From NCBI RefSeq assembly GCF_033115175.1, contig NC_084837.1, positions 21,762,266-21,826,265 of the forward strand: a DNA stretch of 64,000 bases, given 5' to 3'. A program made the translations under genes and the position numbers. Position 1 is the stretch's first letter. Each line of letters opens with the position of its first letter. Origin of the DNA: Lepus europaeus (taxonomy: Eukaryota; Chordata; Mammalia; Lagomorpha; Leporidae). A model generated the notes under the pieces. That model was not told the DNA's origin and made no database searches. It was given only the letters and a program-made list of their open reading frames with translations. Below are positions 36,238 through 46,165 of the stretch, in pieces.

Positions 36238-39200
36238 TAAGGAAAATTTTCTTCCAGTTCATAGGTTTAATTTGACTTTAGTAATCTGAAGCAGAAGGAA
36301 AACAATAGATGCGTTTTCAAGAAGTAAAATATAGTAATTCATCCTTAAAAATACAATGAAATAGGAGTATGTGTAGCATTTAGTTGTGTAAAATGCCAGT
36401 GCACTAGCACGCTGGCGGAGCTGACAGATGGAAGAAGCATCTGTCGTGTGAGTTTGCTACCTTATCAGTTTTCCAGGTACAGGTGAATGACGGTTTGATT
36501 TTTAGTTTGTCTTTTGAGAACTGTTACAGGAAGACTTGATGTAGATACAAGGATAACTGTTAACTTAGCAGCTGTGGCTCTGTTCTGTGGCATGAAATGG
36601 GAGGAGAAGAGTGCCTTCTGGTTGGAAATACTATGTTCATTGTCAAAATCCCTACCTTAGGAGTTGAAACTAATTGTTACTAGGAAACAAGTAGACCGCA
36701 GGCTCTCCTTTTGACAGTATTTTATTCTGGAATGAATAGTATTCTGTGCTCTTTGGCTTTTTATTACTGCCAGTAACCAACTGATGAGGAGAGCAATAGT
36801 AACTGCAGTCAGACGAGGCCTTTGTTGGGTGCCAGGCTGTGTGCTAAGCGGTATACCTGGATTTCGTTGGTTCAACTCTCATGCCAGTCCTCAGAAGTTG
36901 GTATATTTTCGTTCTCATGAGCAGGAGAGTGTGTGGATGGCTTGGCAAGCTGAAAGCACTTGCTCAAGGTTCCGCAGCTAAGGGAATGCCAGAATTGGAA
37001 CCCGGACAGCCTGAGTTTTTGAAGCTAAAGCTCGTATTTCCCTAATTTATTGTCATTTAAGAGGAGCAAATTTCATTTTAACATAATATGCCTGATTTCT
37101 GGCTTTTCTTAATGGAAAGAAAGTGTCCCTGAGAACACACATGAGCCAAACCCCCTGCCGCCGCGGGGTAGGGAGTCAGGGTGTGGCCGCCCAGGTCACG
37201 CCGAGGCTAGGGTGCCGATCATTGGCTGAGCAGCAGTGCATCTGACAGTTTTCCCTATCAGAGTTTGTTCTGACAGTTCTGCCAAAGTATGGGGGAAGAC
37301 ACATACCCTAATTTCCAAAAACGAGAACTGCAACAAGAGAGTATTATATTTTGCGTGCCTGAGTGCTGCCACTAGAGCCGTGTTTGCGTGCGGTACTTGT
37401 CCTGGATACTAGTTTGTGTGTGAACTTGAGTTCTTAAGGAGGGTAAGTTTTGTGGTACTCACGGGGCATTTCATCACCGAAGAGCTGGTTTTTGTGAGAT
37501 GCATAACAAGTGTATCTGAACTTGTTTTTGAGAAGGGAGGGAATGTGAATTTTGTTTCTTATTAGAACTGGTGAGTTGCAGGTTATCTTCACACTCTTAC
37601 AAAATAAGTGCTTAAGAGCAGTGTGGGTTGTGCTGATTTGAAAATCATGCCCTTTCCATACCCTAGCTGGGAAGGGTGGGCTGAATGATTGCATAATGAT
37701 TTGTATCTGTTGACTTCAGAGGGCTGAAGTAGGCTTATTGTCTTAGGAAGAAAATCTCCGATATTTAAACAGAGCAGCTCTAGTGGAATTTGTAATAAAA
37801 TGCCTGTTTTTCTTCATTGTCTTGATTGTAGTCACTGGGCTTTGATAGATGCTGATTCAAAGGTTCCTGCTACAAGGTTACATGTGTGTGCAGAGTTGAT
37901 CTTTTATTTATTTATTGTTGTTTATTATATTGCTTACATTTGTAGAAGATACCTGGCTAGTGGCATACATTATTTGGTTTTTACTGGGATTTCCTCTAAA
38001 ATAGTATTCGTTACAAAGTTGAATAGCTTTAGATTGGTAACAGTAATTTGACTATTGGAAAATGGGCTTCAGTAAGCAGTATAATTATTTCTGCAGCCAT
38101 GGTTTCCCCTCAGGAAAGGTCTGATGATGTTGAAGAATCACATGATTTGAATGTGGGCTGAAATAAACTTGGGAAACTGGCTGCACAGCTCTGAGTTACT
38201 GGGGCTTCTTTGGCCAAAACTTGCCATGAAGGGTTTTGATACTTTTGTTTAAGACATTGGCCTGAAATCTTGACGATTATAAAGATGATGTTAAATAAAG
38301 CACTAGCTTTTGGTGACTTTATGAAAACCATTTTGCGTAAATTAGCTTTTCCTCACTAAATACTGCCTCCTACCAAGCGGTTTTGAGTTCTGAGTGTCCA
38401 CTGGTCTTAGGCTGTGTCTCTAGCATTTTGCTAGCAGGCAAGGCATACAGAGGAGTAAAGGTCATGGAAGAATGAGAACTCAGGGACCTGGACAATTCCA
38501 ATTTCGTGGATAAGAACTCCGTCTTTTCCCTCCTACATTGCAGAAAGCACATCCTTTGCATTTGTGCTTCTTAGTGCTCGTCCCCTGACTGCGCTGAGAT
38601 GATTGGCTGATTGCTTTCCATTGAAAAATGACTTGTGGTAATGTGATGTGGTTTGCTAAATACCGTGTATGTAGCAGTCCTGGTTTCTGTTAAAGGCTTA
38701 AAAACACGACTGTGTGAACTTCTAAAGGACAGTTTTGTTTTTGTGGATTTTTTGTGCCGTGTTGCATGTGATCAGATACTTCATTTTTATATTTTTATCA
38801 GTGTTGAGTGGCAGAAGGAAGAAGTATTCCGATCCATGAGTGGAGAACTGAACAGTCTGGGTGGTAACTTTGTATAATTCAACCGGTTGCTTAGAGAATA
38901 TGAGTTTTAAATTTTAAGCCTTATTTTACAGCAAGCTGTATCTTCCGATCAGCTTGCTTGTAGCCCTGCTTTTGGTAAAAAGTAAAATGTGGCGCTAAAA
39001 CTCAGTAAAATCGTTTGTCTCTGATTCTAAGAGTGAGTTTTCATTGTGGAAACTTGGTTGCCACCTGCCTTCCAGAGTAGCCACTGTTGACGGTCACTGC
39101 GCTATGATAACGGGCTTGTGTTTTTCTTCCAGCTTGTACTTCCAGAGTACCTCATCCATGCTTTCTTCTGTGTCATGTTTCTTTGTGCAGCAGAATGGCT

Positions 39201-42200
39201 TACACTGGGTCTCAATATGCCCCTCTTGGCATACCATATTTGGAGGTAATATTTAGATATGCTTTTAATATTTTTCTAATTAAAATTTAATTGTACTGTA
39301 GTTGATATGCTAGCCACCGAAATGAAAATTGAAAATCAATTGGTATTTATTTTTTTAAAGATGTATTAACTTATTTGAAAAGCAGAGTAATAGAGAAAAG
39401 AGAGAGAGAGGACTGAGGGGAGAGAGAGAGAATAAGCACACCCTTCCATACGCTGGTTCACTCCCTAAAGGCCTGCAGCATCCAGGGGCTGGGCCAGGCT
39501 GAAGCCGGGAACCAGGAACTCCATATGGGTCTCCCACCTGGGTGAAAGGGCCTCAAGCACCTGACCCATCACCTGCCATCCTCCTGGGTGTACGTCAGGA
39601 AGAAGCTGAATCTGCATCCCTCCCAGGCACTCCGATGTGGGCTGTGGGTATCCCAGGTGGCAGCTTTGCTCACTGTGCCACAACACCCGCACTGGCATTT
39701 TGTTTTCTAGAAATCGAATGGATGGGGACCGATGTTCTGGCACAATGGGCTGAGCTGGCATCTGTGACGCCAGCATCCCATATGGGCGCCAGTTCAAGTC
39801 CTGGCTGCTCTACTTCTGATTCAACTCCCTGCTAATGTGCCTGGGAAGGCAGTGGGTGATGACCCAAGTGCTTGGGCCCCTGCACCCTCATGGGAAACCA
39901 GGAAGAAGCTCCTGGCTTTGGCCTGGCCCAGGCCAGCCCTGGCCATTGGCAGCCATCTGAGAGAGAACCAGAGGTTGGAAGCTCTCTATCTCTCTGTCTC
40001 CCCTTCTCTCTCTTTGTAACTCTTTGCCTTTCGAAAGAGTAAATAAGTCTTTAAAAAAGAAAGAAGTCAAATGGATGAACAAATAGCTGTTTTAATACCT
40101 ATCATAGAGCTTACTTAATTACTTTTTGAAGGGATTTTTAAAGAAAATGAAGGCTAACTTACATACAGTAAGTGCACAGGTCTGGGGCCTACAGATGAAC
40201 GAGGCCTTATGAATATTTACACCTAGGCAGTTGCCACCGAGCTGCAGGTGATGCAGCAGCTGCAGCCCCAGGAGATCCTCTTGTGTCGGGGCTCCCAAGG
40301 CCCGATGGTTTTCCCTGTCTTTAAAGATATAAAGCACGTGTTGAATTTCTTTCTCCATGTTTACTTTGTGACTATAAATAAACTTCGGTTATTTGTAAAA
40401 GATAGTCGTATTTCATAGCTAATAGTTAGATCTGCCCTTTCTAGAGTTGGAGATTTTCGCTTTAGATAGGCATGTCACAATCTCATGGCCTTGAGTTTCG
40501 GAAGCGCTTACTGAAGTGGCATTTAGGAGTAAAGTGGTACGTCTGAGACTGGCTCCAAAACGGCTCAGGAAGTGTTCTCGAGGTTAGAGAACGAAAGAGA
40601 AGGTGGATACAGGCGTGCTGAACGTGCGTGTTTGGAATATCTGAGTGAAGGGTTCTTGTACCTTTTCTGTAAGTCTAATGTTATGTCAGTATAAAAAGTT
40701 GAAAATACCCTGATTTCATTTTTATTATTTCTGTTTTTCTTGGATTTCTGAAAATGCAGAGACCACATATGACTTGTTTAGCTAACCCTTTGTGCTCATT
40801 TTGGAGCTCTGGTTGTAAATTAAGGTGATGAAAGGCTAGAATTCCACACGTAGGTGACAGTGTGTTTGCCTGTGTGGATCACCTGTCGGCCACAGCTGTT
40901 TGGGAAGGGAAACCCTCTCTCTCAAGCTGCAGGCCTCCTGCCCTTTCGCAGTGGCTAATAGACTGTGTTTGTTCCAGGTACATGAGTAGACCAGTGATGA
41001 GTGGCCCGGGACTCTATGACCCCACAACCATCATGAATGCAGATATCCTAGCATATTGTCAGAAAGAAGGATGGTGCAAATTAGCTTTTTATCTTCTAGC
41101 ATTTTTTTACTACCTATACGGGTAAGTTTAAAAAGGTGAAAGTATGATTTTCCTTTGCTGCCCCCAAGATTTGCAGGCATTCTGGTCTTAGTACCCTAAT
41201 TAGAGTCCACTTGACGAATAACTGCGTGTCTTGAGCGGTGGTGACTGGAAATGGCACAGTTCAACATGCCACGCGCTTGTGCTCACCCCAGCAGGCGGCG
41301 GGTGTCAGCAGTGGCTGGGTGCTGCTTGCCGCAGGCTGTTCAGACGCTGTCACTTGGGAGAGGATGGGCCTCACTGTCCACGCAAAGTGCTGGCGTTGGG
41401 GGGATGGGGCTGTGTGTGTACAAAGAACGTTTCTGCTGGGAGCTGGCGTGTTGACGTTTTCCTGGGTGTTTGTAGCCTGTGTGCACTGCCCTTTGTTTCC
41501 TGGCGGGTTTGATTGGAGTGGGATGAATGAATGAAAGCGCTCTGCCTTACGGGGCGGCGAGTTACCAGTGGATGGTGTCCTTGTCCCTTAGGTTAAGGTT
41601 TCTCAGCTTTGGCACTGTTGACATTGTGGGCTGGGTAATTCTTTGTTGTGAAGGCTGTCCAGGAGAGTTAGCCGCATGCCAGGCCTCTACTGACTATGTG
41701 CCAGTAGTGCCCCTGCCCCAGTCACACAACCAGAAATGTCTCTGGGCATTGCCAGATGCCCCCAGGGGGCAAAACTGCCCTGGGTGAGAAGCTCTGGTAT
41801 ACTTATGTGCTGTAAAATGGCTGCGTATTAAAAGCAGACAAGGACAGGGTGAAGTGTGGAATCAGAATGATGCTTTAAGCTGTGTAAATACAGTAGAGCT
41901 CTCCCCTCATGTTCAAAATATAAAAATATTAGCTGTGCACAATGAAATTGCAGAGCTAATGGAATTTCCATTACCTTTCCTTTTGTTACTGAAAGCTTGG
42001 TGAGAATTCTCACCTCAGCACTGCGCTATGTCGTATGGGCCGGGAAGAGCCCCAGCTAGCTGGTAATAAAATCCTCTTGCTGCTGGGAAAAAAAAGAAAA
42101 CTTGATGAGTATCATATGATAGGCTTCTGGTCACATTTCTCTTTTATTACACAAGTTTCCATCATAGATAAGGAGGAATGAAGTCAGGTTGAAATTGAAG

Positions 42201-43212
42201 AAAAAGACACCTCTATGCTTTTAGAGGTTGTCACTGGAAGAATGAGAATCCCTTAGTGCAGCCACAGGTGCTTCTCGGATATGCAGCAAAGGTAGTGAGC
42301 AGGTTCTGAAAAGTGAAAAATCATGTTATTCTAACTCCAAGTTAATTTTCACTTTTGAAGTTCCTATAACAAGTGTCTAGAACAATACTGATCTGTAGTG
42401 AGCACTTAAAACAAACTCGTTGAAAGGAAGAAAAAAAATGAATGAATGAACGATAAAACTGGAGATGTGCAGTGTGGAAAACGTTCACAAGGTTAAGGCA
42501 GCACTTGGATGTTTGTTGCATTTCAAGATTGCCTACCAAGTTTGCTCACCACCTTACTTTGTGTTTCTGTTTAGAGATGTGTGCTTTTTGAACCATGCTC
42601 TTATGCCCTGCCTCCCTCACGCTTCATGTGAAAATTGCCCTTGGTAGTTGAAGCTGAAGTCAAATGCTCACTGCCTTTTTTGCTGGTTTGTCCTGTTTTC
42701 TGTTGCTCTTGCTTAGAGCCCTTCTCTGATGGGAGTGTTCCTTAATTGTCCATTCCCTTCTATTAAATGGGAATAATGACAGTGCCTGCCTCGTGGGACT
42801 GCTTGAGTTAGGTGAGGTGATGCCTGTGAGAGAGCTGGCGTGGGCCTCACACGCCCGGTGCCCTCCACAGATGCGCCCCGCTGGGCTGAGATGTGGCCCT
42901 GAGCACGGTGGCCTTTGAATTACTTCTCTAAGCCCTGGTCCCCATGGAGCTTTCAGCCGTGCTGCTTGCTTGCTAAAACTGGAAAGGAAATAAGGGACCA
43001 TTACAACTCATGCACGCAGCCAAATCCTAGGGTAGGTGAAAGTTCATGGATGCAGATGAAGCTCCCATGGTGAGTTGTCTCTTTGCTGCCACTCTGCAGT
43101 GTGCAGTGTGAAGCCGACTCAGCTTCTTGATGCGCTCAGGTTTGTAAGTTGCCTGCATTGTAACAGCTCTTTTCTTCCTTGCAGCATGATCTATGTTTTG
43201 GTGAGCTCTTAG
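30280..43212 (+). CDS. CNIH1: Cornichon family member 1, complete (five coding exons)
   Basis: CNIH1 is a small polytopic ER/early-Golgi membrane protein of the cornichon/Erv14 family. It loads membrane cargo such as TGF-alpha-type growth factor precursors into COPII vesicles. Exons 30280-30360, 35179-35247, 39133-39245, 40978-41121 and 43185-43212 total 435 bases: 144 codons plus TAG, the usual length. The product begins [20 protein letters not shown] (first membrane segment), has the loop [20 protein letters not shown], a second hydrophobic region from about residue 55 ([20 protein letters not shown]), the family block [20 protein letters not shown], and ends [10 protein letters not shown]. 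All introns are GT-AG. The start ATG has a strong context (G at -3, G at +4). It lacks the 16-residue insert of CNIH2/CNIH3 unless the candidate exon at 35496 is used. No frame damage is seen. Confidence 0.98.
30971..32106 (+). other. CNIH1 intron 1, proximal part
   Basis: Unique GC-moderate sequence after the island, an A18 run at 31988 and no SINE until 32107. No further exon recognised. Confidence 0.5.
31223..31266 (+). repeat. (ATT)/(TTTA) low-complexity tract in intron 1
   Basis: ATTATTATTATTATTA followed by TTTATTTATTTA. Confidence 0.7.
32107..32452 (-). mobile_element. Young CSINE in CNIH1 intron 1
   Basis: T26 tail complement, standard body, mixed-type head region with GGTGCCCATATGGGATGCAG. 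Flanked by AATAAACATG / AATAGACATG. Confidence 0.92.
32503..32799 (-). mobile_element. Older CSINE in CNIH1 intron 1
   Basis: AAAGAATTTATTTATTTGAG tail complement, TGGTTCACTCCCCAAATGGC block, ATACCACAGCACTGACCCC head complement. Confidence 0.85.
32805..33139 (-). mobile_element. Older CSINE in CNIH1 intron 1
   Basis: TTAGATTTGTTTATTTATTT tail complement, (GA)n, ACGGCCGGGGCTGGGCCAGG block, GCTCCACAGCACTGTCCCC head complement. Confidence 0.85.
33649..33980 (-). mobile_element. Older CSINE in CNIH1 intron 1
   Basis: TTGATTTTTATTTGAAAGGC tail complement, CCACTGGTTCACTCCCCAGT block, CGCCACAATGCCGGTTCC head complement. Confidence 0.85.
34026..34145 (+). mobile_element. L2/MIR-type fragment
   Basis: CATTCAATAAATATTTATTG, ACACTTAAATATGTGCCAGG and CACAGTAGTGAATACAGT match the well-known old LINE2-type 3' motif. 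Confidence 0.55.
34146..35178 (+). other. CNIH1 intron 1, distal part
   Basis: No SINE. 34340-34810 has several overlapping frames of 70-95 codons and could be a decayed retrocopy or old repeat; I recognise no parent. Confidence 0.4.
35179..35247 (+). CDS. CNIH1: CNIH1 coding exon 2
   Basis: 23 codons, [20 protein letters not shown] then LNP; phase 0 on both sides. Acceptor TATTTTAG, donor GTAAGT. Confidence 0.98.
35496..35543 (+). CDS. CNIH1: Candidate CNIH1 cassette exon (16 codons, CNIH2/3-like insert)
   Basis: 48 bases in intron 2 that look like an exon. TACTAAC (35453-35459) is a perfect branch-point match 37 bases before the acceptor AG (35494-35495), with pyrimidine-rich sequence between. 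Donor GTGTGT follows at 35544. The segment is open in phase 0, matching exon 2 (ends phase 0) and exon 3 (starts phase 0), and reads [16 protein letters not shown]. Adding it gives 160 aa, the length of CNIH2 and CNIH3. Those paralogues carry, from memory, ERLKNIERICCLLRK-like residues at the same point: the Glu, Lys, Ile, Arg and final Lys positions correspond. In CNIH2/3 this segment is tied to AMPA-receptor binding. Use of the exon is inference; the acceptor (CCAAAG|A) is of middling strength. Confidence 0.6.
35544..36809 (+). other. CNIH1 intron 2 after the candidate exon
   Basis: Unique sequence with a T22 run at 36209-36230. No SINE, no further exon recognised. Confidence 0.5.
36810..37030 (+). 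mobile_element. MIR element in CNIH1 intron 2
   Basis: TGCCAGGCTGTGTGCTAAGC, GAAAGCACTTGCTCAAGGTT, CCGCAGCTAAGGGAATGCCA and GAATTGGAACCCGGACAGCC follow MIR in order. Confidence 0.8.
37031..39132 (+). other. CNIH1 intron 2, distal part
   Basis: About 2.1 kb without SINE or recognised element, including a short GC-rich patch near 37145-37220. Confidence 0.5.
39133..39245 (+). CDS. CNIH1: CNIH1 coding exon 3
   Basis: 37 codons plus two bases (AG|G Arg): [20 protein letters not shown] then [17 protein letters not shown]. Acceptor TTCTTCCAG, donor GTAATA. Confidence 0.98.
39345..39692 (-). mobile_element. Older CSINE in CNIH1 intron 3
   Basis: TTTTTTTAAAGATGTATTAA tail complement, (GA)n, GGTTCACTCCCTAAAGGCC block, CACTGTGCCACAACACCCGC head complement. 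It lies 99 bases after exon 3. Confidence 0.82.
39725..40066 (+). mobile_element. Older CSINE in CNIH1 intron 3
   Basis: Head GGGGACCGATGTTCTGGCAC, TATGGGCGCCAGTTCAAGTC B-box region, tail CTTTAAAAAAGAAAG. Imperfect TCGAATGGATG/TCAAATGGATG flanks. Confidence 0.85.
40125..40330 (-). mobile_element. Possible old L1 3' fragment
   Basis: GCTAACTTACATACAGTAAG, TGCACAGGTCTGGGGC and ATATTTACACCTAGGCAGTT resemble the reversed start of old L1 3' UTRs. Weak. Confidence 0.4.
40978..41121 (+). CDS. CNIH1: CNIH1 coding exon 4
   Basis: One base completing Arg, 47 codons and two bases of a Gly codon: [20 protein letters not shown] then [20 protein letters not shown] and AFFYYLY. Acceptor TTGTTCCAG, donor GTAAGT. 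Confidence 0.98.
41597..41797 (-). mobile_element. MER20-like hAT MITE in CNIH1 intron 4
   Basis: GGTTTCTCAGCTTTGGCACT, TTGACATTGTGGGCTGGGTA, TAATTCTTTGTTGTGAAGGC, AAATGTCTCTGGGCATTGCC and GGGGCAAAACTGCCCTGGGT run in order with what I know as MER20, read backwards, over about its full 0.2 kb length. Confidence 0.75.
42365..42450 (+). mobile_element. MIR/L2 3' fragment
   Basis: CAAGTGTCTAGAACAATACT ... GAAAAAAAATGAATGAATGA recalls the 3' end of old MIR/L2 copies. Confidence 0.4.
42720..42850 (-). mobile_element. MIR fragment
   Basis: CTATTAAATGGGAATAATGA, CAGTGCCTGCCTCGTGGGAC and AGGTGAGGTGATGCCTGTGA match the conserved MIR core in reverse. Confidence 0.65.
43185..43212 (+). CDS. CNIH1: CNIH1 coding exon 5 and stop
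   Basis: 28 coding bases: completes Gly, then MIYVLVSS and TAG. Acceptor TTCTTCCTTGCAG. Confidence 0.98.
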
Positions 43213-44095
43213 AACCACACACAGAAGACTTGGTCCAGTTCAGTGCATGCAAAAAGCCACCACATGAAGGGATTCCTTCCAGCAAGATCCTGTTTCCAAG
43301 AGTAGCCTACGGAAGCTGATCAGTTACTTTAAAAATGACTCCTTATTTTTTAAATGTTTCCACATTTTTGGCTTGTGGAAAGACTGTTTTCATATGTTAC
43401 ATTCAGATAAAGAATTTAAATGGAATTACGTATAAATTAATATAAAATGATTACCTCTGGTGTTGACAAGTTTGAACTTGCACTCTTTAAGGAACAGCCA
43501 TAATCCTCTGAATGATTGCATCAATTGCTGACTGTCCTTAGTCCATTGGAAGCATTTCTTTATAGGAACTTCTAGGGCTTATTTTGGTTTTATTGAAATG
43601 CCATCTAATTATAAATTAGCTGTAGATATCAGGTGCTTCTGATGAACTGAAAATGTATATCTGACTTGTGGGAAACTTCATGGGTTTCCTATTCTATCAT
43701 GTAGATGATTATGGATACACTTAGACACATAAGAAGAGTGGGATTTTTTTCCCTTCGACTTGAATATTATCCCTGTATATTGCATGAATGAGAGATTTCC
43801 CATAGTTCCATCAGAGTAATATACTTGCTTCGATTCTTAAGCATAAGTGAACATGATATAAAAATATATGCTGAATTATTTGTGAAGAATGCATTTAAAG
43901 CTATTTTAAATGTGTTTTTATTTGTAAAACATAAGTAAGAAATTGGTTATGCTTACTGTTCTAATCTGGTGGTAGCGGTATTCTTAAGAATTTGCAAGTA
44001 CATTAGATGTTCAGAATGGAATGAGAGAGAAAACTGTATCACCATCCTGCTGTTCCTTTAGTGCAAAACAATAAAACTCTGAAATTAAGACTTCC
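43213..44095 (+). other. CNIH1: CNIH1 3' untranslated region
   Basis: AT-rich, repeat-free tract of about 0.88 kb between the stop and the polyA signal, fitting a mammalian CNIH1 3' UTR. Confidence 0.8.
44070..44075 (+). terminator. CNIH1: CNIH1 polyadenylation signal
   Basis: Canonical AATAAA in GCAAAACAATAAAACTCTG, followed by the GT-rich TTTCAGTGCATTGTTTT downstream. Confidence 0.8.
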
Positions 44096-45785
44096 TTTCA
44101 GTGCATTGTTTTAAAAATTACAAGTAGTGATTTTTTAAACTTGCTTCAATCTGTAACAAAGACATATTACTGTCATTAGAGGAAAAACAGAACTGGAGAG
44201 TATTATCGTGTAGTTTTTCATAGAAATACCATGCCTGGATCTGAAATGCATGATTTTCAGACGGCCACGAGTACTCCCCTCTCGTCCTCTGGGGAGGGCA
44301 TCAGTGGTGACGACAGGACGCAGCCTTTCTCTTACCAGCTGAAAAACATCAAGGCACTTAGAATGTTTCACGTTGCTTTCTCCTTTCTGCAATAGCTGGT
44401 TTTGAGGTAAAGGAGCTCGTGAGCTTGAAATTTTGCTGCTGCTTGTATGGCAGGTGAATTGTGGCTAGCATGTGATTGGAAGCATTCTTGGGCTTTATTT
44501 GGGATGAGGAAGTTCAGGTGGTTGAAGAGGATGCAAGTCCCCAGCAGAGGATCGAGAGAAGGAAAACCATGTGCAGCCATTCCCCCGAACGATCAGGGCA
44601 GTTACGGATGTGCTTGTTGGAAGCCTTACTCTGAGAGCTTCTCACGGCAGAACACTGCTGTCGGTAGAATGCCTGCCCACCCTTGGGAGAGCAGCTGTTT
44701 CCAGTAGGGAATGAGTAATTGGGGTGAGTATGTTGAAGAGGATGTAGAACCAGAAGACTGGGGAGAGTCCAGCCATTTCACAGTAGGGACACTCTGAAGA
44801 TCTTGTACTTCATGGTCTGGAGACCAGCTTAGGGAAATCTGACTGCTTGTCAGTTCAGCCAATAAATCACTTGTTGAGCGCTCGCTGGGCACTGATAGGA
44901 GCATTCAGTTTCAGGCCCCCTCCCCTCCCTGCCTGCCCCAATGTGGGTACCCACTTCTCATTTTTCTTTCTTGTTCACAAGTACTTTGGAGCCTGAGTTC
45001 TGGCCAAGCCTTCTGTATTCCACATTGGTTTCCTGGGGCTCTTACCATAGTCTTCCTCTCCCAAGTATTCTCTTGAACCCTTTTACTCCTAGGAAACACT
45101 ACTTTATAAATTTTATCATTTTAATCTATTCCGGATTATGTTCCATGATTAATGTGAGGTTTACTGGTCGGAAGGCACATTCATGTGCTTCCAGAATTCT
45201 GATTCCTTAGGGGTGATTGACAGTGAGGTTCACCCATCTTGGTGGAATGTTAGTTCTTGGGCAGATAAGTGATTAGAAGGTTGAGCTGCGGGATGCTCTT
45301 GTCTACCTGCCTTTACCTTTTCCACTGTTATGAAATTGAATCACCAAGAGAAGGCAGAAAGGAAATACTTGTGGCCAGCCATACCTGTTAGCGCTTTTCC
45401 TTCTTTGAATCAGTCTTCGGGGTGGCCCTGGCCTGCTCTGTGCCATACCTGCGGATTCAGCCAAGCCAGGAGTCTGCGTTTGTAATCCTTTTCAGTTCCT
45501 ATCCAGTGCCCTCTGTTTATTGAAGTACTTTCTTCTCATCATCACTTTTGATATTTTGTGCTTCTGTTGGCCTTTCAGAGCTTCAGAGACAGTTTTCATT
45601 TTTGCCTGTTTTGTTGTCCCTGGTGTAACACTGGTCCCACCTAAACCAACAGCTCTTTGTTCCTATGCTAGGACATACTCTTGAAGAGGTTTTTAGATAC
45701 TAAATGTAATCTACGTAGCAGTTCTTTAGAGTAACAGTATTCTATCATGGCAATGTGCCTCTTTACTAAGTAAGGAGTTTGTATT
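44096..45785. other. CNIH1-CDKN3 intergenic, first part
   Basis: No SINE, gene or RNA recognised. Confidence 0.5.
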
Positions 45786-46165
45786 AGTTTTCATCCCTGA
45801 AACAAATACCTGAAGAGAAGCTACTTAACAGAGGAAGAGGGGTCTTTTGGCTCACAGATTTGGAGGTTCACAGTCCAAGACTGGGTGACCCCACTGATGT
45901 GGCGCCTGATGAGGAATGCAGGCAGAGGAAGCATCACATAGCGAGCCAGAAAGCAGGGAGAGCCTGCTGGTCCCCTGTGCCATGGTCTCTCTGGGGGCTC
46001 CACCTCAGCAGTTTCATCCAATCTGGTCACTTCCCAAAAGCCACCTTCATGTGGCACAACTGGATTAAATCTCTACCTTTAATCTATGATTGGAGACCAA
46101 GCCACATGGACCTTTGGGGAACATCCAATCTAATATCCAAACTAGAGCAGGGTTGTGTGTTAGAA
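45786..46165 (-). mobile_element. MaLR-type LTR, reverse
   Basis: TATTAGTTTTCATCCCTGAA, ACAAATACCTGAAGAGAAGC, TCTTTTGGCTCACAGATTTG and GTCCAAGACTGGGTGACCCC follow an old LTR read backwards. It ends near CATCCAATCTAATATCCAAA. Confidence 0.55.
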
